A stretch of 64,000 nucleotides of DNA from Mallotus nudiflorus. Its lineage: Eukaryota > Streptophyta > Magnoliopsida > Malpighiales > Euphorbiaceae. Below the pieces are notes generated by a model. That model was not told where the DNA came from and ran no database searches. It saw only the letters and a program-made list of their open reading frames with translations. Every line of letters begins with the position of its first letter. The first letter of the stretch is position 1. Where the stretch lies: contig CANTUR010000044.1 in the NCBI GenBank assembly GCA_947683625.1, forward strand, positions 1,302,001 to 1,366,000. The letters are read 5' to 3'. Positions 46,115 to 58,875 of this stretch are shown here, in pieces. The translations under genes and the position numbers were made by a program.

Positions 46115-49100
46115 ATGACATCATCAAACCCACTTATTATCATACTTGAACAATATAGGCTTATAGGCCCTAATTTAATTAATTGGCTAAGGAACCCAAA
46201 AGTTGTTTTATCTTTTGAAAAGATACTTTATGTATTAGAAGAAAGTCCACCTGAACTGCTCCTTGAAAATGCTTCCTAAGAAGAGCGTGAAACTTTACAT
46301 AGATGAATAATACCAATTATGTCAGATGGAGCTAGTGTTCTCACTTATGGAAAAAGGGGCTCCCGTATAAGAAAGAAAAGAGGCACATAAACTAGCCCTT
46401 CGATAACTTATCGGTTGCCTTGCTTGAGGAATAGTTTCATAAAAATGGAGACAAATTGGAATAACGTTCGATCTTGGACTGGAGGGGGGACGCAAGCAAG
46501 GGCCATCTCTCTTCCATTCTTATACCCGTTAGGTATTTATTGAGTGCTTAACAATTGCAGAATTTGTTAAATTAAGTGCCCGACTGGTTAGGGTAATCTT
46601 AACAGAGGAGGGCTTAATATAAAAGATAGATTTTCCATTATATAATATGATATATGGTCTCTCTCAGTGCCAGTTCTTCCCTTTCAGGCATTTTGAAAAC
46701 TTTCTGGTTTCCCTTCTATAGTAGTATATCTTCATTTTTAACTTCTATAAGTACATTTCATTCTAGCCTCTCTCCTAGGCAAGAGCTTCTCTGCTCTGGT
46801 TCACCACCCTATATTTTCTAAGCTCCTGTTAGAGTTTTGGTTTTTGGGCAATCTTATTATAAATCATCTCCTTTAGGGTAATTTCTTTAGTAAAAAAAAG
46901 GAAGGAAGATGATTTGCAAGCACATTGCATAATGTGGGCTTCTATGAATATCAAAATCCATCGACAACATAAGAAGCACACAAGTACAAAAGAGATCCTA
47001 CTTCACCTTTAAGAGTTATTTGGTGAACATAGTAGAACCATTAGATATGAGATATCAAAGCGGATCTTTCATGCTAAGATGAAGGATGGTGAGGATTTAG
47101 GAGCTCATGTAAACTCTATAATTAAAGTAATGGAGGAACTAGAAAGTCTAGATATCTTTATGGACTTCCACCTCTAATTGGATTTGATCATACAATCCCT
47201 TCCCAAATCTTTTGGGCAAACTATTGTAAATTTCCATATGAATAAAATAGAGTATACCCTTGTAGAGCTTATGAACATGCTTATAATGGCCCAAAAGGCT
47301 ATCCAAAGAAATAAAAAAAAGGAAGTGGCACTTATTACTTCTTTCAGTGGGAGTAAGAAGAAAGGCAATAAGAAAAGGAAAGGCAAGACAAGTGTTGTCA
47401 AGCCCATGGGTGGTATAGCCAAAAATAAGGGCAAGGCTATTATAAGGGAAGAGCAAGGCAAAGGAAAGTGTTTCTATTGCTAAGGGGAAGGACATTAGAA
47501 GATGAATTGTCCTAAGTTCCTAAAGTCTCTCAAGACAAAGGGAAAGGGCAAACAAAGAGAAGGTGAGACTTTCTGTGATTTATTTGCCTATAGATGTTCT
47601 AAAAGCTTATCTAATGAATGGGTATTAGATACCAGTGCCAGTTCTCACATTTGTTCATGCTTGCAGGATTTGGAAAATGAGAGAAGATTGAGGCCCAATG
47701 AAGTGACCTTAAGGCTTTGAAATAGAGTAAGTGTTATGGCCAAAGCTATAGGATCCACTTATATTATTCTATATGATCACATTTTGTTATTGGATGATGT
47801 ATTATATGTACCTAATCCCTATAAGAACATTGTCTCTATTTCTGGTTTGACTAGAAAAGGTTATGAATTTCATTTCAAAAGAGATGTTTGTAATATTTAC
47901 TTTATAAGTGAAATGATAAGCATGGGTTATCTAATACATGGTTTATATTATATTGATAATATGTCCAATAATAATGAGCCTTAAATTAATGTGATTAATT
48001 CAAATGCCATGTTAATAGAAAATGCTTTTAACTTTAAATATCTATGGCACTTGAGATTATGTCACATTGCGGAGGATAGGATCAATAAGTTAGAAAGGAT
48101 AGGAATCATGAGCAATATTGAATCTGTATCCAATTTGACTTGTGAGGCTTGTCTTCAAGGCAAAATGACTAGATCATCATTGTTGGAAAAATGGCAAGAG
48201 CCAAGGATGTGTTGGAGATCATACATAGTGATGTATATGGACCATTTAGTGAAATGGCTAGAGCTAGTTTATACTACTTTATAACCTTTATAGATGAACT
48301 ATCAAGGTTTGGGCAATTGTTTCTTATGATGAACAAAAGTGAATCCTTTAAAAAGTTCAAGAAATTCAAAGTCCAAGTAGAAAACCAAAATGGAAAAATT
48401 ATTAAAAATCTAAGATCATATTGAGGTGGAGAATACTTAAGTATCGAGTTCATTCAGTTCCTTAAAGAATATGACATTGCATCATAACTCACACCACCTG
48501 AAACACCTCAATTAAATGGTGTATTTAAAAGATAGATTCATATTTTATTAGATATGGTATGATATATGATAAGCTACATTGATCTTCCTATTTCACTTTG
48601 GGGTTATACACTCCAAACTGCCTCTTACATCCTTAATCATGTTCCATCAAAATCTATTTCTATTAGACCATATGAGATATGGCATGGTAGAATACTAAGT
48701 CTTAAACATGTTAAGATTTAGGGTTGTCTAACTTATATTAAAAGGCTAAAATCAGATAAATTGTATGTAAAATCAAGTAAAGGAAGGTTTGTTGGATATA
48801 TTAAAGATAGTTTAGGATATTATTTTTATCTTCATTCTAAATAAGTTTTTATTATAAGTAGAGATGCCATTTTTCTTGAGAAAGAGTTTCTTAAGGAAGT
48901 TGGCAAAGGAAGGAAGATAATACTAGATCATAAGTCATTTAAGGAAGCCTAAAAAATTGATCAAATGGATATTTATCAACCCGAAGAGCCTATTGCAATT
49001 GAGAATGTCATCACACCAGCTCTTAGAAGGTTTAGTAGGGTATCTCATCCTCATGAGAGACATGGTTTCATGATATGCAAGAGTTACATGTTCATGAGGA

Positions 49101-50688
49101 GAACATTCATGATGATGATCCTAGTACATATGAAGAAGCTTTATGTTATAAAGATTCTTCGAGATGGCTTGAGGCTATGAGAACTAAAATGGATTCCATG
49201 TATGCAAAAAAAGTCTAGACACTTGTTAATCCTCCTAAGGGTATTATACCTATTGGGTGCAAATGGATCTTTAAGAGGAAGATTGGTGTATATGGAAAGT
49301 TAGAGACCTATAAAAGTAGGCTTGTAGTGAAAGGGTTTCACTAGAGGCAAGGGTTGACTATGAGGAGACCTTTTTCCAGTAGCTATACTTAAATTCATTC
49401 AAATTCTTTTAGCTATAGCTACACACTATGATTATGAGGTTTGGAAAATGGATGTTAAGACCACCTTCCTTCATGGTTATATTGAGGAAGACATTTTCAT
49501 AGAGTAATCCAAGGGTTTTGAATATGTGGATAGCTAAAAAATATGCAAGCTTAATAGATCTATCTATAGTTTAAAAAAGGCTTTAAGGAGTTAGAATCAT
49601 CATTTTGATGAGGTTATTCATTCTTATGGTTTCATTAAGAATGAAGATGAGCCAGGTGTTTACAAGAAGGTTAGTGGGAGCTAACTCACTTTCCTAATCT
49701 TATATATGGATGACATTCTATTAAGTAGAAATGACATCGATATGATGACCTCTATGAAAGTATGTCTATTTAAAACCTTCTTAATAATGGACTTAGGGGA
49801 GGCAACCTATATTTTTAAGATTCGAGTCTATAGAAATACATCAAAGAGAATGATAGGATTATCCCAAAGTCTTTACTTGGAAAAAGTGTTGAAGAGGTTC
49901 AACATGCTTGATTCCAAGAGAGGATTATTACCATTTAGGCATGTTATTCATTTATCCAAGGGTAAGTCACTTAAAACACGTAAGGAAATGGAGAAAATGG
50001 CCAAAGTTCCTTATGCTTTGGCTATAGAAAGCTTAATGTATGCCATGTTGTGTACTAGGCCTAATATTGCCTATGCTATTAGTGCAACTAGTAGGTTTTA
50101 ATCCAATCTAGGTATGGAGCACTAGATAATAGTTAAGGCAATTTTTAAATACTTGAGAAGGACTAAAGATTTAGTTTTAACTTATGAAGGTGGTGATCTA
50201 TAGATAGATGTTTTCATAAATTCTGATATTCAATCAGATATGGATGATAGAAAGTTTATCTCTGGGTTTGTATTTATCTGTAATGGAGGTGCAATTAGCT
50301 GGAAGAGTTCCAAGCAAAGTATCACTATCGATTCCATTATAGAAGCCCAGTATATAGTTATATTGGATTCTGCTAAAGAAGAGATTTGGATTAAGAATTT
50401 TGTTACCGAGCTAAGAGTTGTTCCTTTCATTGAATCCTTAATTCCTCTCTATTATGATAATAATGGAGCCATTGCTTTGGCATAGGAATTGAGTCTCACC
50501 AAAAATCCAAACACATAGAATGGCGCTACCATATTAGTAGAGAATTTATTGGGAAGGGCAATGTGCTCATGTAAAAGGTAGCTTCAGCTGACAATGTCAA
50601 TGATCTGCTTACTAAAGCATTAGCCTAGCTACAGTTCGATAGACATCTTGAGAAGATGAGTCTACGATACTATAGTGATTAGCTTTAG
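46115..50688 (+). pseudogene. Copia gag-pol relic
   Basis: Gag begins at ATG 46115 and is interrupted by a 600-bp insert, resuming at about 46907. Then come gag C-terminus and zinc knuckle (47178-47530, with a stop inside the knuckle), protease WVLDTSASSHIC (47619-47654), GAG-pre-integrase WHLRLCH and CEACLQGK (48040-48165), and integrase (48200-48700, with GEYLSIEF-like and altered DDE blocks). RT follows (49250-49780, YMDDILL at 49704-49724), then RNase H (50220-50490, AQYIVILDSAKEEIW, YYDNNGA). Dozens of stops and frameshifts exist. The tryptophan codon before the normal stop is TAG. Confidence 0.85.
46307..46906. other. 600-bp insert of unknown origin in copia gag
   Basis: Flanked by the direct repeat AGATGA (46301-46306 and 46907-46912). 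Gag similarity stops at one side and resumes at the other. The left part is less AT-rich than its surroundings (for example GGACTGGAGGGGGGACGCAA near 46476-46495), and the right end has an A-rich run (TAAAAAAAAGGAAGGA). It could be organelle-derived DNA or a SINE-like retroposon; neither is proven. Confidence 0.5.
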
Positions 50689-50702
50689 TGCAAGTGAGAG
50701 AT

Positions 50703-52898
50703 TGTTAGTATAGGTGGAATGCCCTAGACGCCAATCATATATTTTGACATTGTAAATAATCCTAAATGGCAATAAAATATTCATTTAAAAAAAGTGTTTG
50801 TTTATTTAAGTATTTATCCATTAGAATAGTGTTAAATAAATTTATTATCGAAGTGTTGATAATATGAGCTATAAAGTTATTTAGTACATATGCTATAAAA
50901 ATGTTCATAGTCGATTAATTAACATTTAGGTAATATTAATTTGACTATCATCTCTATTTATTTTCCTTGATTAGTATGTGATACTAATAGAAGGAGATAG
51001 TTAGTCTTATGTTACTTGATATAAGATATCAGAATAGACATGTGGATACTCATATGATAGGTGGATCGAATAGTGACGTTGGATTTATGATCATGAGCAT
51101 ATTACTTTATAGACAACAGTCATAATCTAGGTCATAATTGTGCATATAGTGCTTTGACTTGAGACAACACGATCATCCATATTTAAGTGGTTAGAGTTTG
51201 TTATCGCTTACATACTTATGTTATTCACACATGGGTATAAAGCGTGTGGGGATTCTAGTTAGTTAATTGTAGGGATAAGTGTTTAATCAAGATAGGATTC
51301 ATTACTTGGAGTGAATCGAAATAAGATCCTATACTATCTAAGTTTATTCTTGATGAATACGTTCCCAGCGAAGACAAACATAACACAATCTGAAAGAGTT
51401 TTAGTGCTAGAAATTGTTTCTAGTATTTGTTATGTTTTATTAAAAATAGAACTTGAGATGAGGTCATATGATAAAGCTATTATAGTTTGACTAAATTTTG
51501 ACTCTAAGCTACATTAGGATCTTCTAATGAAAGGATTTTAGTGCATGATAATTATGATAAACGGGTTCATATGAATCAATATATGCATTCATTTCTACTT
51601 TAGTAGTTATAATATCGATGCTAGGGGTCATTCACAACTTATGAAAACTAAATGTGTATAATTGGAATTTTCACATTTAGACTTGAAAGAGTTTCAATTA
51701 ATATCAAGTGTTGATATTATATTCTCATTACTAATTAGACATGAATGTAGTAAGTCACACCTAAAGGAGCTTTGCCAAATGACCATCAATGTTAATCCAA
51801 ATATTGATTAAACCTAGTAAGTCATAGTTAAAAGATCTTTACCAAATCACTATCAATGTTAATCCAATTATTGATTAAAGTGTTTAATCAATTAATTAAG
51901 ATTAATAGAATTGGATTCATGCTTTAAGTAATGATTCTAACATGTCATGAAATCTAATTCAAGTAAGGGTTTAATTATTAATTAATACTTAATTAAAATG
52001 AGATATTAATTAAGGTATTAAATTAATAATAAATGTTATTTCTAATTGGACTTGGATTAATATCCCAAAAGAGTTTTGGACCAAAGATTAATCTAAGTTA
52101 TTGAGAAAGCCCATGAACCTAATCTAAGCCCATTGGGTTTTATGGATAGGTCTTAGGTGTGTTGGCCTAATGAACAAACTTAAGTCCATAAGATAAAATG
52201 ATAAGGATAAGCTTGGCTTATCAGGTGCACATTATCTCTTATATGTATAATGTTGACCTTGGCAAAATTAAAGATTAGGGTTCATTGATTTATGTAGAGA
52301 ATGTGTGCAGACATATACATGAGATGTATCCAATTCTCAATATGCTTATCTCTTATACAAGTTATATACCTATCATGATGAATTGTATATATCTCATTTA
52401 AGTAATGATGTCATTAGGGTTTGCTTTCTCTACATATAAATACTTAGCCTATGATATGATTCTAAGGTTAGATAGTTGGAGATTGTGTAGACATACATGA
52501 AAGAAAGAAAACAACATATACACAAAATAAACCTTAAGTATTCTTATAAGGAGATTAATTTAGAGCAAGTTTTGTGTGGGTCATTTGAGAGGGTACTTGC
52601 ATCTAACTAAATCAAGGCAAGAAGGTGACTGGTAAAGCTCTGGTGTTTCAAGCTAGAGGCCTCACACTTGGGAGGCTAGAGCATTTGATTCAAGAGCTGA
52701 ACTAACTACATCATAGCTTGTAGATAACTATTGTGGTCTACATTAAACTTAAGAGAGTTTTCTTAAACTTAGAATTCCTAAGTTGTTGCTTATATATGTT
52801 GTTTTGTTATTTAGCTATATGTAAAATTCAAATTGGATCTATGGGAATGGAAATCTTCATGTGATGAAGGGTTATGCAAGTAAAGTTTTTGAAAATTT
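50703..52898 (+). repeat. 3' LTR of the + strand copia element, end truncated
   Basis: Starts TGTTAGTATAGGTGG after the polypurine tract. It lacks the last roughly 60 bases (ending before the CCCTATTTAAGGCTT block), where the next LTR begins directly at 52899. Confidence 0.8.
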
Positions 52899-55398
52899 TG
52901 TTAGCATAGGTGGTATGCCCTAAAGGCCAATCACATATTTGACATTGTAAAAATCCCAAATGGGAATAAAGAATATTCTCTAATTTAAAGTGTTTATTTA
53001 ATTGAATATTCACACATTAGCATAATGGTAAATAAATATATTATCAAGAGTTGATAATATGAGTGACAAATTTATTTAGTAAATATGCTATAAAATGTTT
53101 GTAATTGATAAATTAATGTTTGGGTAATATTAGTTTGACTATCACCTCTGTCTATTTTCCTTCATTAATGGATGATACTAATTGTGGGAGATAGTGAGTC
53201 TCATGCTACTTGATATGAGATATTATAATAGACATGTGGATACTCATGTGATGGGTGGATCGAACATGATGTTAGATTTGTGACCATGAGGATATTCACT
53301 TATAGTTAATGATTGCAATCTAGGTAATAATGGTGCATATAGTCCTTTGACCTAAGGTGACATAGTCATCCACATTTAAGTGGTTAGAATTTGTTACCAC
53401 TTACATACTTATGCTTATCACACATGGGTATATGGCGTGTGGTGGCTCTAATTAGTTAAATGTAAGGATGAGTGTTTGACCAAGATGGGATTCATTGCCT
53501 GGCATGAATCGGGTTAAGATCTTATGCTATTTAAGTACATTCTTGATGAATAATTTCCTATCCAGGACAAACATGACACAATCTAAAAGAGATTCAGTGT
53601 TCGAAAGCTGTTGCTAGTATTCATCATGTTTTATCAAGAATTAATACTTGAGATGAGGTCATATGATGTAGCTATTAGAGTTTGATTAAACTTTAACTTT
53701 AGGAAACATCAGGATCTTTTAATGAAGGGATTTTAGTGCACGATAATTATGACTAAAGGGTTCATGTGAATTAATACATGCATTTATTTTTAATTAGGTA
53801 GTTATGATATTGATGCTAAGGGTCACTCACAACTTATGAAAACTAAATGTGAGTAACTGGGATTTTCACATTTAGACTTAAAAGGAGGTTTTAAATAATG
53901 TCAAGTGTTGATATTATCTTCTCATTGCCAATTAGACATGAACCTAGTAAGTCAAACCTAAAAGAGTTTCACCAAATTGTTATCAATATTAATCTAATGA
54001 TTGATTAAAGTGTTTAATCAAATAATTAATATTAATGGAATTGGATTTATGCTTTAAATAATGATTCTAGCATATCATGAAATCTAATTATAGTAAAGGG
54101 TTTAAGTATTAATGTATATTTAATTAATATAAGATATTAATTAAGGTATTAAATTAATAATATATATTATTTCAAATTGGACTTGGATTAATAGCCCAAA
54201 ATGTTTGGGCCTAGGCCCAGAAGGGTTTTAGACCTAAGATTAATCCAAGATATTGACAAAGCCCATGGACCTAATCCAAGTCCATTTGTTATATGGATTA
54301 GGCTTGGGCTTGGGCTTGGGCTTGGGCCAAGTGTTGACCCAATTACCAAGCCCAAATCCATACGAACATGACTTGGTCAAAATTTGTCACGTTAGGCATG
54401 CCTTATCCTTTATGTGATAATGTTGACTAAGGGTATGATAAGTATTAAGCTTGATTTATTATGCTTGTCATGTGAGGCATGCTTTATCCTTTATGTGATA
54501 ATGTTGACTAAGGGTATGATAAGTATTAAGCTTGGTTTATTATGCTTGTCATTTTAGTCACACATTATCACCTAAGTGTAAAATGTTGACCATGCAAAAT
54601 TTTTCATGTTAGGCACCCATGATCTCTTGTGTGTATAAGTTTGGCTAAGGCAAAGATAAGGATTAGCCTACATGATTAAGTGTAGAGAATGTATGTTGAC
54701 ATATACATGAGATGCATTAATCCTTTACATAATTATTGTTGCACTAGATAAGTATACAAGTTGTATATTTGTTATGATGAGATGCACACTCATCAAGTGA
54801 TAAGATTTTGCTTTCTCTACTTATATATACATAGCCCAACATATGTTTCAAGGGGGTTAGAGAAAGTTTTGAATAGAGACACCAAAATGGAGAGAAATAA
54901 CATGTACCAAAAAAAACCCAAAGTATTCTTGCTAGAGGATTAAGCTAGTGCAAGTTTTTACGGGTTAATAGAGAGGGAACTTGCTACTAAGCTCCATCTA
55001 AGCAAGATAGTGATTGGTAGAGCTTTGGCATTTCAAGCTAGAGGCCTAACACTTAGGAGGATAAGCATTTGATTCAAGAGTTGAACCAAATAATTCAAAG
55101 CTTGTAGAATACTTGTGGTCTACATCAAACTTAGGAGATTGTAAGTATTCTTAAACTTAGACTTCCTAGGTTGTTGTTTTACATATTAATGTGTAACTTA
55201 ACTAGGTGTAAAATGCAAAATGGATCTATGGGAATGGAAATCTTCATGTGATGAAAGGTTATGCGAGTGAAATTTTTTTCACCCTATCTAAGGCATGTGC
55301 TCACAACACTTGTTTATTGCATAATCGTTTCCTTTCACATTTACCCTATTTAAGGCTTGTGCTCACCAAACTTGTATGTTGCATAATCATTCCCTTCA
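52899..55398 (+). repeat. Third LTR of the copia family, tandem to the 3' LTR
   Basis: A 2.5-kb LTR starting TGTTAGCATAGGTGG and ending CCCTTCA. It contains an 81-bp tandem duplication (54395-54475 and 54476-54556), four copies of the hexamer GGCTTG at about 54300-54326 and a duplicated 3' end (CCCTAT(C/T)TAAGGC at about 55273 and 55344). No internal region separates it from the preceding LTR. Confidence 0.78.
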
Positions 55399-55578
55399 TA
55401 TACACACATGCATCATCCCTTATAACATCCTAACATGCATTCTTGTGTAGAAACATAGCTCCACAAAAGTTTCATAGACCTAAGGCTACTAAGCGCATCA
55501 GTACTTATAGACCCAAGGCTACTAAGCGCATCAGCACTAGTTCTGCCATTCTTATAACCAATACTGCTTAAGATATAA

Positions 55579-57806
55579 TGGCTCAAAACATAGAAGAATT
55601 ATTAAAAGATGCCCTTAAAAAATTGATGAGTGATGGGTCTTTATTTGACTTTCTTAAGAAAGAAATGAAAATTGTAATGGAATAGTTGATTCATGAGAAG
55701 GGTGACCAAGGTGAAGCTTCTGAGTCAGTTATTGCAAAGGTTAATAAAGGAAAAGGCACAATGCCTACTCTACATTTATTTACTAAGGATGATGAATATT
55801 ATCAGGTGATGAGAGGAGTAACTCCTCCACCTCCCTCTAAATCAGTCAATTTGACTAAGTTTGAGCCATCGGAGGAGGTTAAGATATTAGCTAACAAGAT
55901 GGCCCAAGTTGAATTCTCACTCAAAGAAGTCATGACTACATTGATCTATCACTATTCAAGGATACCTTTGCTTGAAGATTTCAAACTTTTAAACTTTACT
56001 AAGTTTAGTAGTACTGGGGATCCTCGAGTCCACTTAAGGCAGTACACTACTTTATGGCTTCTACGAGGTTGACTAAATCACAGATTGTCAAGTTCTTTTT
56101 CACTTCACTTGAAGAAGGGCCGAGAGCATGGTTCTTCAATTTAGAGGACGATATCAAGAATGATTGGATGCTCTTAATATAGAAGTTCATTAAGCAATAT
56201 GAGTATAATACCCAGTTGGATGTTTTGAGGCGTGACCTAGAAACCACCAGGTAGAAAAGTGGTAAGAGTTTCTTGGACTATATTGCTCGATGAAGAGGAA
56301 AAGCTACCCTGATAAGAGATAGACCTCTGGAACGTGAATAGATATAGATGGTGATTAAAGGAGCCTTACCTCACTTTTTCAAATAGATGCTATTTGTCTA
56401 TTACCCTACCTTCAAAGTGCTTCATCAAGCTGGTATCAAAATTAAAGATGAAGAGATTAACCAACCGAAGAACCGTTATCGAAAGTCAACACAATAAAGC
56501 CAAAACAACCATTCCATTGAAACAAACCTAACTATCAATGCCCTAAGAAATAAAAAGTACCTAAACTTTAGCCTACCCCTATCTAAAGTCTTCCAAAGAC
56601 TAAAAAAAAAGGGCCTACTAAAACCTTTTGAACTAAGACCTCTACTAAAAATAGAAGGGCCTACTCAAACCTTTTGAACTAAGGCCTCTACCAAACCATT
56701 ACCATCTTGCATTAACCCCAACCTTTACTGCCACTTTCATTAAATGCCTGGCCACACAACTGATGATTGCTATATCCTAAAAGACTGTATTCAAGATCAT
56801 ATAGACTTTAATAAGGTCAAAGACCTTGAGAAACACCCAAACGTTAAAAATAACCCTTTGCCTGATTACCAAAACATACCAACACCAACATCTTATGCTG
56901 CCATCTCCTTAAGGTTGTCTGAATCCTTTATTAAAAACTCAATTTAAGATGTTCTAGAGAATGAGGCAGAAAGTCTTAAGAGGGAATAAAGAGAGCTCCT
57001 AGTTATATTAGAGGTAGACTTTATGAACCTTATCAATGATTCAAGTGATGATAAAGTAGATCCCTCTGCCTACCAATATGTATAAGCTCTTCCTATCCTC
57101 ATGCTATAGATAATGATGCAAAGGCGATTAAACTAGCTAGTTGTAAAAAGAGTTAAGGTGGTTATTAAAGACAATGGACTATTTGAATCTGAAGAGGAAG
57201 AAGGGCTGAGAGCAAAGGAAGAAGCCTAGGACTTATTGGGGCAACCATCTAGTAAATTTGACTTCAAAGTGAAATATTCTGCCCTCAGGATGAGGAGAAG
57301 AGTTCAATGATGAGGATGAAATTATCACTATTCAACTATCAAGCACACCATGTGTCATGGGGATCAACATATGGTATGACTTTGATAAGGAACCTTCATT
57401 TAACCACATGAACCGAAGTGGAAAGTGTACCAGCCTACTGAGAGAGACTTAGTGAAAGGGAAAGATATTGCAAAAGAAGTTATAAAGGAAAGTGAACCAG
57501 TTGCTTAAGCAGAAGAGGATTCAATCTTGAAATAGTTAAAAAAGCTAACGTTCAGTTCAATAATTGGGACCTCTTGATGACACCACAGAAACACCGGGAT
57601 GCTCTAGCACGTGTTTTAGACAATATCTCTTTAGACACCACCCCTAAAGACATGAAAGTATCACTACTTTTGAAACCTAGCAATATTGTTTCTTTCTCTA
57701 ATGATGTCCTCCCAGTGGAAGGAAAAGCTCACAATAGTCCTTTGTTCATCTAGGTGGTTATGAGAGCTAAGAAGACATTATACATCATTGTTAATGGTAG
57801 GTCAGC
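55579..57806 (+). pseudogene. Gypsy gag-protease relic
   Basis: ATG at 55579. Gag wording: FTKFSSTGDPRVHLRQY-like block (55990-56045), then a SLEEGPRAWF block, and a zinc-finger-like MPGHTTDDCYILKDCIQDHID at 56744-56806, all typical of plant gypsy gag. A block near 57660-57760 (IVSFSNDVLPVEGKAHN, then ALYVT-like) matches the region before the Tat/Ogre protease active site. The usual active-site D is degraded (VNGRSA). The frame is broken by many stops, for example at 55683, 56070, 56180 and 56946. Confidence 0.75.
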
Positions 57807-58800
57807 TAATGTGAACCAAGCAAGCACCAAACATATTAACCAACATGATAATCCACTCAAGAATAATGGTCCAATAATTAAACATGCATGATGAAGTTAA
57901 AGGGTGCTTTAGGATTATTCTTGAAGCAAAGATCAAGTTTGGGGTAAAGAATCAAAGCATAAGTGCAGATGGAGCTCAATTGAGTGAATATGGAGAAAGT
58001 TGACACAAGGGCAAAATCATCCTTTTTGTACCTTATTATCATATTTTGACCCTCAAAATGAAGAATTTATGTCAAACTCTTCAAGTAGAGTGATTTGCAT
58101 TCAAAACACATAAAGTGCAATTTTAAAGATTTCGGAAGGTTCTAGAAGATGCTAAGGGAATCTACAAGAATCAAGAATCTTTCAAGAATATTATCTACAA
58201 ATAAAACCCTAGATGTGATGGAGAGTGGCTGCTACTTATTAAAAGTCTTGGTTAAATTTTGCTTAGTTGTCATGTGTTGTCGAATTAACTTTTTAATGCT
58301 TAGTTTTCACGAGTTGTCAATTTGACTTTTCAAAGTTTAGTTGTCATATTTTTGAAGGGATCCTATTTAGTAAAGGATTTTTGTTTATAGGTGTCTTTAG
58401 GAATAAGTAAGAAACCTATTCCTTTAAGGATTAAGAAGTTCACATACCTATATAAAGGCCATAACATTGTAGAACGAATTAGAACAAGTTTTATTAATTA
58501 AATTTTAATTCTTGTGAGGTTAAAGTCCTTTTCTTTTATTCGTAAAAGAACTTTAGTGAATTTATCAAGTGAAGGCTTGGTACATTCAAACCTAGTTTAA
58601 TTTAAACTTAAAATTGACTTTGTTAATCTTAGGTTTATATTAAACAACCTTTAATTCTTTATAATTAAGGTTCTTAAGTGCAAGTTATTTAAGGGTCTTG
58701 TTGGGAATTAAAGTTTCTTTTTACTTGATTTATGAATGATCTTTGGAAAGGTTATCAAGATTGAATACGAGTTTGGTACAAGTTAACCACATTCGTATCA
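57807..58800 (+). mobile_element. Solo LTR with TA...CA ends inserted in gypsy protease
   Basis: 994 bp, starting TAATGTGAACC and ending TTCGTATCA, flanked by a perfect TCAGC duplication (57802-57806 and 58801-58805). Protease coding sequence continues in the same frame beyond it. It is homologous to 27228-27981 in the central promoter part, including AGTTGTCA words, TTTGACTTTTCAAAG, CCTTTAAGGATTA and a TATA box (TATATAAAGG, 58449-58458). Confidence 0.72.
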
Positions 58801-58875
58801 TCAGCCATTAATGTCTGTCCACTCATATTGCTTCACAAGTTTGGGATAACAGTTAAAGACCTCAAGGCATCTAAT

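Larger units (their letters stand above)
43297..52898 (+). mobile_element. Degenerate Ty1/copia element, + strand
   Basis: An old copia retrotransposon with a 5' LTR (43297-44492), primer-like site, long leader, gag-pol relic (46115-50688), polypurine tract (50689-50702) and 3' LTR (50703-52898). The protein order and wording match the intact copy at 60434-64000, as do the polypurine tract (GTGCAAGTG(A/G)GAGAT) and the TGTTAG LTR start; they are one family in opposite orientations. The two LTRs differ by many substitutions and a roughly 1-kb deletion in the 5' copy. Confidence 0.85.
55399..58875 (+). mobile_element. Ty3/gypsy (Tat/Ogre-like) gag-protease fragment with nested LTR
   Basis: A decayed gypsy segment lacking a recognisable 5' LTR (cut by the copia LTR) and lacking reverse transcriptase and integrase (cut by the copia LTR at 58876). 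A solo LTR at 57807-58800 sits in the protease region. The part after it, 58801-58875, continues the protease wording (SAINVCPLILLHKFGI). Confidence 0.72.

Noticed and set aside
47148..47495. Hydrophobic minus-strand frames resembling a membrane protein
   Set aside because: They are antisense to lysine-rich copia gag sequence at 47178-47483; the hydrophobicity is a by-product.
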